A stretch of 64,000 nucleotides of DNA, taken from the NCBI GenBank assembly GCA_037501455.1, contig CM074864.1, positions 24,856,001 through 24,920,000 of the forward strand, read 5' to 3'. Of this stretch, positions 21,885 to 35,412 are shown piece after piece. Source of the DNA: Lantana camara (taxonomy: Eukaryota > Streptophyta > Magnoliopsida > Lamiales > Verbenaceae). A program made the position numbers and the translations under genes. Position 1 is the stretch's first letter, and each line of letters begins with the position of its first letter. A model generated the notes under the pieces. That model had not been told where the DNA came from. It searched no databases and worked only from the letters and a program-made list of their open reading frames with translations.

Positions 21885-24547
21885 TGTAACGCCCCATTTT
21901 TCATTATATGTCATGTTACATTATATTAAATTTCATAACATTATATGTAATATATTCTTATGTATTTATATGAATTATCATTGACATGGAATTTACGTAA
22001 ATTAATTGATAACGTGCGTAATTGCTATTATGTGACTCTAATTGATCATTTTATAAATTTATGGACTTGATTGCATAATATACATTGGAGTTATTTGATT
22101 AATTGTCTAGAGATAGAACTTGATTGCATGCATTTAAATACTTCAAGGACTAATATGCAAAATTGGTTGAGTCACCACATTTGATGGAAGACGTTAGAGT
22201 ATATCATATATCTCTTCCATTTCATTTCATTTTCATCAAAGAACTCACACATACACACACTTATACATGGTATTTTCACCAAGAGGAGAAGAAGGATTTT
22301 CATCTCATATTTCAAGCTAGGATTCAAGGAAGATTACATGCTTTGAGGCTTCATCATCATCATACCATCATCTCATCCATTTTCTCTTCATATTAAGGTA
22401 TAAATGGAGATTTTGTTTGAATTCTTAAGTCATATGTGATGTAGGGTTTAATGTTTATGTGATGATTCCTTGGTTATAAATGTTTAGAAGCATGCTTATG
22501 ATCATTAGCCTTGAAAGATTGCATGAGAACTTTGATTTATTTGAAGGTTGGAAGCATGTATTAATATGGGGTTTTATTGATTAATTCTTGAGAAATTGAT
22601 GCAGGTTTCATGGTTTGTTGGATGTATAAGTGAGGTATGATATGTAATTGATGAATCCAAGTATTTTTTTTTTGGAGTGAATATGAGTTGGTGGTTGGTT
22701 TTGTGTTGTTTTGGCATGAAAATCTCCTGTTTTTCCCCTGTTTTGCTGTTGCTACGTAACGGGTCGCGACCACGACTGAAAATAGGCCAAAATTGGTCGC
22801 GCCCGCGACCCCATTTTAGCCAAGTTTCGAGTTTTGAAAAATTGGAGAAAATTCGGCCAAAAATGGCCGTGACCATTTTGTAAAGGTTTTTGGTCGCGCC
22901 CGCGATCCCTCCAGAAACTGCATTTTATCCAACTTCGAACCAACGCCATTTTCACCTCGGTTTGAATTAGAAAACGTTCCATATAGCGTTGGAAAGGTCT
23001 ATGTGTCTAGTTTCATATCTAATAAACAAAACGCAATTCCCACTTCTAGAATTTAAGATATTCCAGTTTTCCCACAACATGTGCATTTTCCCAAAATTGT
23101 CAATTTTACTAAACTTCACCAAAACCTTTCATAATGCATTCTTTTCACTTCTTTGGCTCCTGTATGTGACTTATATGAGTTATAAACTTGGTTTAGTGAT
23201 AATTATGTGTCTACTTGACATTCCTTGATTGTTATTGCATAATATATATATTGATTATGACTTTGCCGTGCGTCTTAATTGGTTCATTTGAGTCTAGTCT
23301 CATGTACACTTGTCCTTGTTGCACACACTTCTTCCAATTGACATGGGACACGCACCATAGTTATATCCTTGTTTTGATCGTCAAAGGTGAGGTTTAATTT
23401 CTAGATATATAGAACCCTAAAACCCTACTTGAGGTTTCAGCCGAAATGTATCTCTATATCTATACTTTTCCCAACTTATTACTTACTTAAAAAATTGATC
23501 GATTGTAATTGCTATTGTATTGGCCGATTGTTATCGTATTGAATTGATTGATTGGTTAGGTTTTGGCGAGTAAAGCATGTTCACTTTGGGCCCGAGGGTA
23601 GTGTATGGAGTCACCTAGGAAAGCAAGGGCTAAATCCACTAGGAAGTTTGGTGGAGGAAGAATATTCCGTGCGTGGGAGTCATGTTCCTAATGCATACCG
23701 TTATTGGATGGCGGGGCCTTGCAATCCCCCATCAACCGGAGGAAGAAGGAGACTGGGGACGGGTCCGGCACCACGGATTGTCCTCGGGTTATTGTCATGA
23801 TTGCACTTATTGATTGTCTTGCTTGAATACAATATGCACGAATGCACAATAATTGAATTGCATGATCACCTATTGATTAATAAAGCAAGCACAAATTGTA
23901 CACAGTCGGAGTAAGGTTGGAGAATTGCCCTCACTCGCCGGGCCACTGATTGAAATGAATTGTAATTGATTGTATTGTTAAATTGGATAGTTGTAATCTC
24001 GGGCGAAGATTATTTCTTTTATTAATTTATATTGTTTCAACTGTAAAAAGACTTTACCCGAGATTATAGCTTGCATGATACATGTGCTAATATTTATTTA
24101 AACCCCTCACTTAGTCTGTGGTAGACTGACACCTCACAATTTTCAGGTCGTACAGATCGAGTGCTAGGCGGGGTTGAGTCCATTTTACAGCTTTTGGGAG
24201 TCTAGCATTGATCTTTCATTGTAATGCATGTCTTGAATGTTTATGAATTTTGGGAGTATGTATTGGTACCTATATGTATATTTTGTACTAGTATACTTGC
24301 AACTTGAATCCTTGGTGATCTGCATATTAAATGAGAACATAGAATAAGTAGTGGTATGAATGTATAGTTCTATGCTTCCGCTTTTATTTGAATTGTTGTA
24401 TTATTTGAGGGTATCCCGCCTAGCTAGTGCAGGTTTTTGGTTGTCTCCCGTTCGCCATGAGTCCGGTTCATATATGGACTGCCCTTTTCATGTGTGAGCT
24501 AGACTTATGGTGCGGGGGTGTGGCATCTTGGCGTTACGGGTGCTACA
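21885..24547 (+). mobile_element. Solo LTR S1, LARD family (2,663 bp)
   Basis: TGTAACGCCCCATTT...ACGGGTGCTACA flanked by perfect CCTAG (21880-21884, 24548-24552). The host sequence continues on both sides and matches the uninterrupted copy near 35740. Internal modules: donor-like TTAAG|GTATAA (22398), palindrome array (22762-22907), acceptor-like ATTTTCAG (24146), stem arms GCTAGGCGGG (24163) and CCCGCCTAGC (24415). No internal region: LTR-LTR recombination product. Confidence 0.95.
22762..22907. repeat. GGTCGCGCCCGCGACC palindromes in solo LTR S1
   Basis: Four copies, one eroded: centres about 22769.5, 22802.5, 22866.5 and 22899.5. Pair spacings are 33 and 33 bp. The array is preceded by CCTGTTTTGCTGTTGC, a flank shared with S2 and, in weaker form, LARD-2, and followed by AAACTGCATTTTATCC, a flank shared with LARD-3, although the palindromes differ. 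Confidence 0.88.
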
Positions 24548-24774
24548 CCTAGAAACCTGTCCCGAGTTCAATACAGTAAAGTAAAGATAAAAGGTGGCCT
24601 ACAAGGCCCGATTATAAAATAGGAAAGAAATGTGGTATAATGCAAGGTGTGTACAGGACCAAGACTCGAACAAAGGCCTCAATAAAATCCCACCTAAAGA
24701 CCACTAAACCTGCAAGACAGACACTAAAAACAACGAAAGGGAGGGGTCAGCCAACTGACTGAGTGAAGGGGTTA

Positions 24775-24782
<8 letters not shown>

Positions 24783-24810
<28 letters not shown>
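24783..24810. repeat. (TA)n microsatellite
   Basis: About 14 TA dinucleotides within the LARD-3 left LTR; the other LTR has only a short TATATCTATA at the same place. Confidence 0.9.
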
Positions 24811-24816
<6 letters not shown>

Positions 24817-26379
24817 GCAGTCAGGCAGGCGTAATCCCACTATACGTGATTTATTATTAAAACAGGTAACAAGAATCAGAAGTCAATTAACAGGTACGGG
24901 TGGAATTACGTCAAAGCATGCTATCAGGTAAGTAGGATCTACAATGCATGTGTCGATATCCGTACGCCCTCTGTTGATGCCCGTTTTACCTTAACAATCC
25001 ACGAGCTCTAGGTTCTAAACAAGGACTGGGGGCATGCCAGAGGTTACGGATATCTATATGTTACGTTTTAGGGAACCCGGTGAGAATGGGTATTTATCCG
25101 ATGCCTCCCCGGTTCGCTCAATACATAATCCCCTGGGCCCCACGAACAAGTACAAGATCTATACTGACTAGCCCAGCGCTAGGAAAGCCGGGGGCAATAA
25201 CAACATCTTGCAAAATAAGCTCAAGGTTAACACTACACAGTTTATAAAGCATTTCCGGTACATAGCCGGTATAAAAGATACAACTAGTTTTACATGAAAA
25301 GCATTTGGTTTATCTACAGCATGCCAGGTTATAGGTCGTTTGTAAAAGAAAACCCTCACGTCCAAGTGCAAGAAAGGCCAAGAGAGGAACTACGAGCCTC
25401 GAAAGTCTCCACCTAGGAGATCGCTGAACAAGAAAGGAAACACGGTGTACTTGTGAGACACGACTCAAAATGGAACCAAGTAGGCCGCACGGCAATTGTT
25501 CATGAAGTGGTGAAATATGTGGTGGCATGATTCAATATGCAGTAATCTATAAAAATGCATGAATTGGTGTGATTGTGTTCATTTTCCCAATTCATGATCT
25601 CAAGTAATTAGGAACCAAAGAGTGTCACTCAATGACATAATTATCACTTAAACAAGCATATAATTCATATAAATCACATACGAGGGTCAAGGAAGTGAAA
25701 GGAACCCAAGAAGAGAGGTTTAGGCAAAGTTTAGCAAAAGTTGACAGTTTTCGGAAATAAGCAAGCTGTGGGAAAATGGGAATATGTCGAGTTCTAGAAA
25801 TGGGAATGGAGTTTTGTTCATTGGATATGAAACTAGACAAGTATACCTTTAAAATGGTATATGGCTCGAATCATGGTTCAAAGCAAGGTGAAAATGGCTT
25901 AGGCCCGAAGTTGGATGAATGTAGTTTTTCAGTAAAGTGGCAACAACAAAATGGGTTGATTATATCTTGCAAACTAGAAAAGATATTGAGGTGATTCGAA
26001 TTGGAGAATACTCTTGACTTCAAAAGGTTTCTGTAGTTAAAATTTCAGGTCAATCGGAGTTCGTTTGCGTAGGTAACGAAGAATAAAGCGGTGCATAAGT
26101 GCAGGCAGGGGGGATGGGGAACACGGGCGTGTCACCCCTCAAGGCAAAATAGAGACACAGGCATGTCAGAGTACAGACGTGAAAAAGGCTTGAGACATAG
26201 GCGTGTCTCATTTTTCTTCATTGTGTCACACCTCTGCGTCCAAGCTCAACAATGGCGGAAAAAGTGGAAAAATGAGGCAACGACACAACCAAGACCCCGA
26301 TTCGTACAAAATTCATACCACGAGACATATATAAAAAGTAGATCACATATTTATATATAAGAGCTTACGAAACGAGCTT

Positions 26380-29300
26380 TGTAATATCTCGCTAGTCCGA
26401 CCGTACAGGTACTCATTTTCGATAGTGTTTTGTACGCGTTTTATTTATTTATTTATGCTTTTACGTGTTTATTAAATTGATTATTTGAATAATTATTTGT
26501 TACGTGTTGTTAAGTAATTTGTTCGTTTTGATCCCTCGTTCGACCGCGTATTTACCCCCAAGTATGTGACTACGTGATATGCATGAAATATGCTTATTAT
26601 AAATTTGCCTATGTGTTCGTTTTTTTTTTTTTTTTGAGTTTGTTTAGTACGGCTCTTGAACCGCTTTATTTGTTAGGGACATAAGGGCCTAACTTGTTTT
26701 AGCGCACATTGTGTTCTAGAAGGCGTAACTTGGGCTCGGGAATTCGGATTCGAATTCCAGAAGAAGTTTCAGACTCATAACAAAGAATGGAAGCTAAGGA
26801 ACCTAATTTTGTAATTTTTTAAGCCAATTTGATCCTCCGACTTTTGCCCGAAACACGCCCATTGTGACAGATTTGCCATGTTCGCCTGTTTTAATCATAG
26901 CTGACCCGTTTCTTATCCGAATCGCCCCATACTTAAAGCTATTTGACCCTAACTTAACCCTCTTTCATACCATTTCCTCCCCATTTCGGACCCCAGCAAG
27001 AAAAAGAAGGAAAAGCAGCAGTTCTACCGAGTGAGAAGGAAAAAGGGGGGAGAATACTATTCATTTGGCTATTTCTTGCCCTATACAACTCGGAATCGCC
27101 TCAAATTCGAAAGGTAAGTCCGGTATCTTGTTTTCCATCTTCTCTTCTTTGTTTTGAGTGCTTATTTGCTGAATTTGGTGGAGATTTGATTGGGTTATGG
27201 CTTATGTGATGAATAGTAAGGGTTTAGGGAGATTTGATGAATTTGGCATGAAAACTCTTGATTCTTGTTTGTTTGATGCATCATTTATGATCTTACAAAA
27301 TCCCTTATTAATTTTAAGGACTCATTTCAGAAGTTAGGTGCATTTAATCGGGGATACCGTTAATCCTTTGTTTGAGAAAATGAAGAACATGTATGTTTGA
27401 TCCATTCTCCTCCATTGCTTGCATGATTGGTTCGGTTTTTGCATGATAAATGACCTGAATATGGTGTATATGTTGTATAATCTATTAGATTGAATTAGGA
27501 TTGGTTCGGAATGATTTTTGGCTGCTGTTGCTCTGTTTTGCTGTTGTTGCGTAACTGGTCGTGGCCGCGATCGCGACCAGTTCAATTTTGGTCGCGACTG
27601 CGACCACTTTTTCCCCTTGTTTCGACTTTGGTAGCGGCCGCGACCATTTTCAGTTCATTTTTTGTAGCGACCGTGACCCTCTTTGAGGCCAGTTTCGAAT
27701 TGTGCATGCATGGTGTGTTATTTTCGTTCCATTTGCATTTTTCGTGAACTTCTTTCTCCCTTTTCACTTCTTAAACATTATATGCTTGATGAATTAGGTG
27801 TTATATGATTTGTTATGAATTTATTACGTAATTTGATGCTTTTATACATGATATATGACAATGTATGCTCTCATACATACAACATGCTACCTTAACGTGC
27901 GTATATGACTTCATGCTTCGGTTATGCGCTTTGTATGATTTTTTTCCTTGCTCTTATATGATATGAAATGCCTTCCTAATATGTTTTATGATATGTTATG
28001 CATGTTATGTGAATTTTATGAATTTGTTTGATGTGAATTATGTGATTTATGGCTTGATGTGAACTTATATGCACTAAATGTCACCTTGTTGCCTTTCATT
28101 CATATCTTTTGCATTCGTTGCCCCTTGAATGAACTTTAAATTTATAAATGCTCTTGATATGCTATTATATGATAAGTTTTGATTTTAATTGATGCGTTAT
28201 GAGTTTAATTCGTTAGTTATTTGTTTGATATTTCGTTATTTGCCTCGAGGTGCCTAAGTGTGAATTTATATGAAGTGTATTGCATCATTTGCATTCGTAT
28301 GCATTCACAGAGCGTCTAATTAGTACATTTTAAGTCTATGTTCATCCTTTGCACTTTGTTTTGTTCAGAGTTTAATTCCTTTCGTGTCGAGGAGGTCCTT
28401 TAAGTGTGTTTTGGTTGGTTTTCGTTCGGTTGGTTCGACAAGATGAGGTTTCTTTCTTTTAGTTTTTACGACCTATAACCCTTGATGTGATTTGAGCCCG
28501 CATGTGACGTATGTATATGTATAAGTACTTAGATACATGTTTGATACGTATTTTGTGGGATTTTGGCCCTTTTGCCATGAAATATTTGAAAACGCTTTGA
28601 TTTATACGTAAGAAATATTTTCGTTTGCTTACTTCGAAAAGAGTTGTTGTGTGTGTTTTGAAACCGCGAGTTGTGTTTTGAAAATATGTTGGATTTCGAA
28701 AATTAAGACTTTTGAACAATTTGAACAATTAGATGGGCCCCGGAGATTCGTGCGAAGGAGACCCAGGATGGTATGGGCCGTCGGGTAATCCTTAGCATGG
28801 TCTCCACACTTAAGGATCAACCCTGAACCCCCTAGGAGGCTTGGTGGGGGAGGGAGTCCTCGGGCGTGAGCGTCATGAAACTCACGACCCATACTATTTA
28901 TCCGATGGTCAGGGTGGCGCCACCCTGCCATTACCCGGAGGAGAGGTATGTTTCTTTGTTTCTGAATTATGTTTTCTTTTGATTTAGAGCTTTTATTTAC
29001 GAACGGAGTTAGGTGGTCCGAGGCTCATATTCGCCGAGTCGTGTGTGTGATTTTGAACTTGGTTTGTGAAACGGGAGTGGATTCATAAATACTAAAATTT
29101 GGTTGATTATGGCCTTAACTCTTTTTCCTTATAATTATTATTATGTGTTAAATGTTTTGGATTGCAAAAACCACGCCCCGGTTCACGACCCTTCTAATTT
29201 TGAATATGCTCTGCTCTATGTATACGTAAGTGTGAGTGTGTTAGCCCCCTCACCAGTCTTTAGGACTGGCCCCTCCTCATTGTTTTCTTTTTCCCCTTTT

Positions 29301-29731
29301 TGCTTTGTTGGGTTTGCAAGTGTAGGTCTGTGTGTGCTAGGCGGGAGACTTTTGTTCAATTTGTTCGTGTCATTGCATCTTTACATTTCCGCATTGGTTT
29401 TATGATTAAGATATGTATGAAATTCGGATAAGTTATGATGCAGATTTTGAAGTTAGAACTTTGTATGATTTGTTTGGCCTTGGATGGGCATAATATATAT
29501 AACCTGTACTATTTTGAGCATGTATGTTTGTATTTGAATCCTGGGCTTCCGCTTTTGATTTCAATTTTGTTATGCGCGCTATGTATTAGGGTCTAAACCG
29601 CCTAGCTAGTTTGTGTGTTTTTTTTTATCACCCGTTCGCTGTGGCTGGGTGCGTGTGTGGAGTTTTTATTTCGTTATACGTGTTAGGCTACAGTGCGGGG
29701 GCTGTAGTGCCTTGCGCTCTGGGGTGCTACA
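26380..29731 (+). mobile_element. Solo LTR S2, LARD family (3,352 bp)
   Basis: TGTAATATCTCG...GGGGTGCTACA flanked by perfect AGCTT (26375-26379, 29732-29736). Modules: donor-like AAAG|GTAAGT (27114), palindrome array (27557-27678), conserved TGGGCCCCGGAGA block (28734), CAGTC/GACTG hairpin before the acceptor-like TGTAG (29325), stem arms GCTAGGCGGG (29336) and ACCGCCTAGC (29597). Inserted in the LARD-3 left LTR. Confidence 0.95.
27557..27678. repeat. GGTCGCG-type palindromes in solo LTR S2
   Basis: Four 16-bp imperfect palindromes centred at 27564.5, 27597.5, 27637.5 and 27670.5: two pairs, each 33 bp apart, with 40 bp between pairs. Motif variants include GGTCGCGACTGCGACC and GGTAGCGGCCGCGACC. 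Confidence 0.9.
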
Positions 29732-30410
29732 AGCTTAAACTCCTAAACCCCAAACATGGAACTATTCACCCATCTTCCCCAACTAGGCAAAGAACACGTA
29801 TCCAAGGTACGAAATAGATATTAAATCGAAGCACATATCAAATAGAGCACAAATCCTACCTTGGTTTGTTAATCGGATGGTTGGATCTTACGAACCCAAG
29901 CTCAAGGCTTGATGGCCAAAAGGGGTAGAATTTTCTTCTCTTTCTCTCTTCCTTGGCTGCTAAAACGTGGGAATAAGAGGGGATAAAAGGGCTTAGCCCT
30001 TTTTGAACTGAAACGGGTTGGATAGTACGTGTAAGGTCAAACTGTATCCGATCCTTCTAGATCGGATTTTAGAAAGGTAGGGCAATCAAATGGTTTTAGA
30101 AAATTAAAAGGTTAATCCACTGAATCCGAATCATCGAAACGAATTAAATGGTAAGGTTGGAATTTGAATCCAAATTCCCAAGCTCAAGTTAGCCACGAAG
30201 GCCCCAAAACATCCTAATTAATTAGGTCCCTAACTTGAAATTATTGGACAATGAGCCCAAGTACAATTTAAATAAATTCTAAAGCCCACGTAATTAAATA
30301 GGGTTGCAAGTTGATACGTAGGCATGCAACGTCACATAAATCAAAAAATTACTGAATTAAACTCTCTCATGACGTCGTACCTGGCCTGTTGAAAAAACGG
30401 GGTGTCACAA

Positions 30411-30425
30411 CCTCTCCCCCTTAAG
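30411..30425 (-). other. LARD-3 polypurine tract
   Basis: Minus strand CTTAAGGGGGAGAGG, one base from the LTR start. Confidence 0.9.
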
Positions 30426-33400
30426 AAGGACCTATCCTCAGGTCCACTGCCTTGAGTTCTGGACTCTAAGCAAAACCTCTCCGTGTTTATCCCAAGTGGG
30501 GTTCGTGACATCCCGATTGGAATTAGTTCAGAGAAGGGTCTTCAAGCACGAAGGGGCTTCAACGTTCACTACAAGCTGCTCACGAACTTGATCCGACCAT
30601 GAGTAGTCCAGACGTCTCGCATGGTGGGTCTAAACTAGATTCAGCTCCCACCATTTGAATCCGTCCTAACCATCCCACAACTCGGCATCACGAGTGGAGT
30701 TGTTAATGAACTTCCACCACTCGTTCTCTAATCCCAAATGGGTCTTCTATTGCCACATCAACTTCATGGTTTCAAATTGGTTTCTTGAACTGCCACTAGC
30801 TTCTACACATGGTCTCCGAAGACCTATTAAAAAGTTCGTGGCACAGCACGACCCTCGTCTCACTGAGCAACAAAACACTCGCTCACTCCAAAAGCAACTA
30901 ACAAACAACACATACCACAATAATTAAAGGAATGCATGATGCACGTGATGTGTATGTTTGAATGTACCGTTCACTGTTGTTTGAAAACCTCCCATTGTAG
31001 TGATTCGATTCGACACTTGGTTCATTGTTGGAGATCTCTTATCCGTAGTGTCACGCCTTAAAGTCCTCGATGCATTTGATACCTCAATGACCACTCGGTC
31101 TTCTCGGAAATTCAAACTAGTCATTTAATAGTTTGAGTTGTAGTTCCCAACCTGAATACTTGAGCTAATCTTTAGTAGCTCAACTTCCATTCTCCTATCC
31201 TAATGGTATCCCTGGCTCATCATAGGAACGACTGACGAGCCGGTAGCCCATCTTGTTCCTGTTATATACTCTTCTTCTAGGTATTCCATTTAAACTGCTC
31301 GGTTGAATTGACTCTCGCCTTGTCCTTCACATAATATAATGATTTGACCGGCTTTTATTATCCAATACCCTCCTTCCCGATTCCGCACATTCCTTCTCGA
31401 CCTCCTCATATTGAAGTTATAGGCCACGGTAAGCCAAACATAATCCTTTCACATTTGGGAGATTGAGTTCGTATAGGTCCCGTAGCCAAACCAACGGGGT
31501 AAATATGGTATCCACCGTTGCCATCGGTCATCCTTTACCTTGTCTTATCATTTTAACTCCCAAGGATTCTTTGAATCCATATCTTTATCTCTCGAGGTTC
31601 TTGTCTCTTCCGGTATTACTTTAGAATTTTCTACTTCGATCTTGAAATCATCGAGTGCCAAGACCTTCTAATTTATCTCTTGCCACTTTTTTAGAATCCC
31701 ATTTCTTACTGAATCTTACATTTCCGTCGTTCCTTTTAGAAGTAACCCATTCGTGCACAACTGAGAGTTTCCATCCCAATTCCTTGAACTTGTTCTATCA
31801 CTTCTTGAATCAAATACTTTCGATATCTTTCAACTTAACTTCCCCAGGTAGAAACGGTGTTAGTTGAATCACGTGTCCGTTATTCTTGCTCACATTAACT
31901 TTGAAGTGATTGGTAAGGATGGCAACCTACTTCATCTATTCCAACTCCGATTTTACTTTCCCGAGCCCCCTTATTCCTTCTTTCCTCTTTAATTCACACT
32001 TTGCAACCCAAAATATTCTTCTGTGCTTGATTTGACCCAGACTCAGTCGGAGTGACACTCGATGGTAAAGCAGAGAAAATTTCTTATCAAGTAAACACTA
32101 AACAATGTATGTCGGGTTAAGATACCAATGCACATAGCACTCTTGCAAGCAATTAATAATGTAACACATTGGAGCAAGTATATCAAGTAGAGATGAACGC
32201 ACATATATATAGGAGATTAAATAATTTAAATACGACGTATGATGCACGTTCCATGAATGTGTTCAACCTATCACCGTGGTGGTAAGCTTTAGCTCGGTAA
32301 TTCATTTCCTTAAGTACAAGCTTGAATCGAACTTATTGATCATGGCTTGTTTACCCACGGTCTTCTAAGTCTTCAAAGTTTTCTGGTATCAACTTGTGTG
32401 TTCCCATGGCCCGAGATTGCGATTCTTAAACCCAAAGTCTTCTACAATCATGGAATTGGGTATCTCGACTTATTCCCAAGTATCGACCTCCAAAGGTTGT
32501 CCGAATCTTCACCTTGATCAAAGTTCTCTTAATTTACTCTCGTGAGTTCAAATCGGTTGAATGGCTCGTTCTCCAACTGTTTACACTTGAGCACATAATT
32601 TATCTCCAAAAGCTCTTTGCCTTTCTTTGTTGTTTCTAGTTGTTGTTCCATATCTCCCAATTTGGCCTCACGACACGAAAATTCAGCTTGGATCTAGAAA
32701 ATAAACTCCAACCCGACCGAAGATGAAACCTTTAGCATCTTGGCTTTCCATGAACTTTGAAATCACTATATTGATCGATTCTCTTTAACTCCTTCCAATC
32801 CGGCTTCTTCTTTACCCGAAATCTGAAGTGTTTCAATTCACCTCTTCTTCTCTCTCTTGCACGAACTTGGCTTCAAATAGCTTGAATTAGGTGATCCCAT
32901 CACCCAATTAGATGATCCCATGGAATCCGGTTGAAATGACTTTTTGTTAGGAATAGTGCCCTAGAAAGCCGATTGTATATCCGCTTTGTGCTTTTCCTTA
33001 TTGTAATCACAGACAATCTTTGAATAAAATAACGAATTGAGGCAACACTTCTTTATATGCTCTTGTTTGGTATGCGTTTACTTTAGCTGTGCATGTATGA
33101 GAACTCCCCTAATCCTGATGACTTTATGACTCTACCATTTAGGTGAAATGGTTCATGAAACGAGCCCTATATCACATAAGTCATGATTAGTAAAATACTC
33201 CAAGCCGATGAGTCCTACAGACAGTGGGAGTGTCAACCTGACTCCTCTAAGGCTTGCTTGTGGGATCACGCCCTTAAGAAGGACCACCTTGTTTCATGGA
33301 GGTGCAAAGTGTATAGTTGATACGTGCGTGATACATGAGGGTGCTTACTTTAATAAGTAAGTTCACTGAGGTGCCCCGTGTGAGAACATTCCTAAATGGG

Positions 33401-34092
33401 AAAGGAAGTTTCTATTTCAGGAAATGGAAACTTCCAGATTAGGAAATATCTCACGAGTCATTGATGTGATTAATTGATCCTTAGACTTGAGGTTCCTTGT
33501 CACTTTATGAGTTAACTCTGTAGTCTTAGGTATAAGCTTTAAAGGGTGTCGCCTTAGACAGCTGATTCAAGGCTTATGCTGGGGCTGCACAAGTGACTCA
33601 TGAAAGTGAATGAGAATCAAGAAAGGACCTACACTTGCATTTGCAAGGTGATCTCTTATTGTGTAAGTCATTCATATGCCATATGGAGTCCTTGGCCAAG
33701 GCAGTAGATCAAGACATCAAGAAAAGGGTTTCTTGGATTGAGATCAAATGGATATGAAATGCACTTAACTTTAAGACCGGATTATTAGGGTTCTGATTAT
33801 TCCCTTGCCCTAGATCTTGGTTGAGAGATAGTAAGTAGGAGGATTGTATCTCACATGAATCAATGACTTAAAGGTTCTGTCGAATCCGAACATTCCAATT
33901 CAGCTAGGGGTTAAACACCTGTTGCTAGACTATGGTCGTTTAATCTGTGGACTGATTAATTAATTAGTGAATTAATTAATTGGGGTCACTGCTAATTGAA
34001 TTGAGAACCTAGAGGGTCACACACAACAACTTGGTTACATGAGTTGAGGCTTGAAAATGATTAAACGAGTTAATCGGGCCAAGAGGGTTCCA

Positions 34093-34160
34093 CACGTGTG
34101 AAATCACACGTGTGGCTCACGTGAGTGACACGTGTCACTGTGACACGTGTCACACACGTG
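34093..34160. promoter_or_regulatory. Cluster of six G-boxes (CACGTG)
   Basis: CACGTG at 34093, 34107, 34118, 34129, 34144 and 34155, five of them within ACACGTGT. Six copies in 68 bp, about 335-400 bp upstream of the TATA box. ACACGTGT-type G-boxes are bound by plant bZIP (including ABA-response ABF/AREB) and bHLH factors. Confidence 0.85.
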
Positions 34161-34493
34161 TGTATATATATATTATATATATATTAAATAATTAATTAGT
34201 TAATTATTTAATAGACTTTGGTTTAATTTTGAATTAAAAAGAAAGTCTAATTTTGGAGAAAATAATCTAGTTAATTAATTATGAATTAATTAATTAGATA
34301 AAAATAAGTTATTTATTTTATAATAAATAAAGTATAAAATTATCCAGAAATAGTTTGGAAATTTTTAGCTCTCTTAAAAGTTGACTAGAATTAGAATTCA
34401 AAGTCAAAGTTGGAAAATACTTGATGATCAAGTAATAGGAGAGAGAGGAACCAAATCCTTTCCCAACAAGGATTTGGATCGGCACCCTCTCTC

Positions 34494-34503
34494 TATAAAT
34501 AGG
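34494..34503 (+). promoter_or_regulatory. TATA box of copia LTR S3
   Basis: TATAAATAGG after CTCTCTC, the usual plant promoter context; the predicted start is near 34525. Confidence 0.8.
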
Positions 34504-35400
34504 AGAGCTCGAGCTCCTTATGGAGCTAATAGACAATTCTTGGTTCATGTGTTGAACACCTTCCTTTCTCCAAGATTAAATTAAACCCTAGGTTAAGCCT
34601 AAACACTAACTAGAGAACTAGCATCCTGTTAGATTGTGATCAAGTTGGTGGACTTTCTCTAGAGACTTCAAGTTAGAAGTTTGAAGATTCGAGCTTTACC
34701 AAGGAGAGGGGATCAAGCCGCGAGAAGAGCGTTCTTGGGTGGCTTGAAACGCTTCAAGAAAGAATAAAAGAAAAGTAAGTTTTCTATCTTTACGAATTTG
34801 GTTACACGATTGCGAGTCCTAGATCCTTTTGTTGGGAAATTTTTTTTTAAATTCCGCTGCTTTCTGATTCGTGTTTTCCAACACTTTTGTAGTGTAGACA
34901 TGTGAGTTGTAAATATCACACCCTACCACTATTTCATTGATCATTCACCAACTACAATAGAGCTTGTAAATCATTGTCACAAATCGCCCTCTACCTCGCA
35001 TCCTACCATTCAAACCATAATCCAATTAAGAGAGGCCATGGATCTCGAATTCTTGCACATTATCCCCGGTACATTCCTTACATCTTCTATGCCTGAGAGA
35101 AGAGCATGTGATAGATCGTTGTTAGAGTAGAGATTGGCCGTGGTTTGATCTTATCTTCGTAACCTATAAATCATAACTCATTTCAAGATAAATGCATGCG
35201 ATTAGTGCATGCTCATATCACACAATTAACACCAAAGGCGTGGTTTTGATGCAAAGTGCAACATATAAATCAAAAAGTTTGAAAGAAACATATTTCAAGG
35301 TTAAAAGACAATGCAATGCACAAGTTGACAGATAGTTTCTAAGCCGTACGACCTAGACTCGATAGGATACGACACTAGAACTCCGATTTTGTAACCTGGA

Positions 35401-35412
35401 GCACTGATACCA
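35401..35412 (-). other. LARD-3 primer binding site
   Basis: Minus strand TGGTATCAGTGC, one mismatch to the initiator tRNA-Met site, eight bases from the LTR end. Confidence 0.85.

Larger units (their letters stand above)
21828..30409 (-). repeat. LARD-3 3' LTR (minus), truncated and twice interrupted
   Basis: Native sequence is 21828-21884, 24553-26379 and 29737-30409, aligning with 35690-42097. It is interrupted by solo LTRs at 21885-24547 and 26380-29731. It lacks about 270 bp present in the other LTR at 36270-36540. The palindromes at about 26119-26207 (centres 26126.5, 26160.5, 26200.5) match the other LTR, but the fourth has been partly deleted. Confidence 0.85.
32945..34883 (+). mobile_element. 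Solo LTR S3, Ty1/copia Angela/BARE-like (1,939 bp)
   Basis: TGTTAGGAATAGTGCCCTAG...TTTTCCAACA flanked by perfect CTTTT (32940-32944, 34884-34888). The first 20 bases resemble the starts of Angela/BARE-type copia LTRs (TGTTGGAA..ATGCCCTAGAGG, from memory). Contains a G-box cluster (34093-34160), an AT-rich palindromic block, and a TATA box (34494). Solo, inserted in the LARD-3 interior. Confidence 0.93.
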
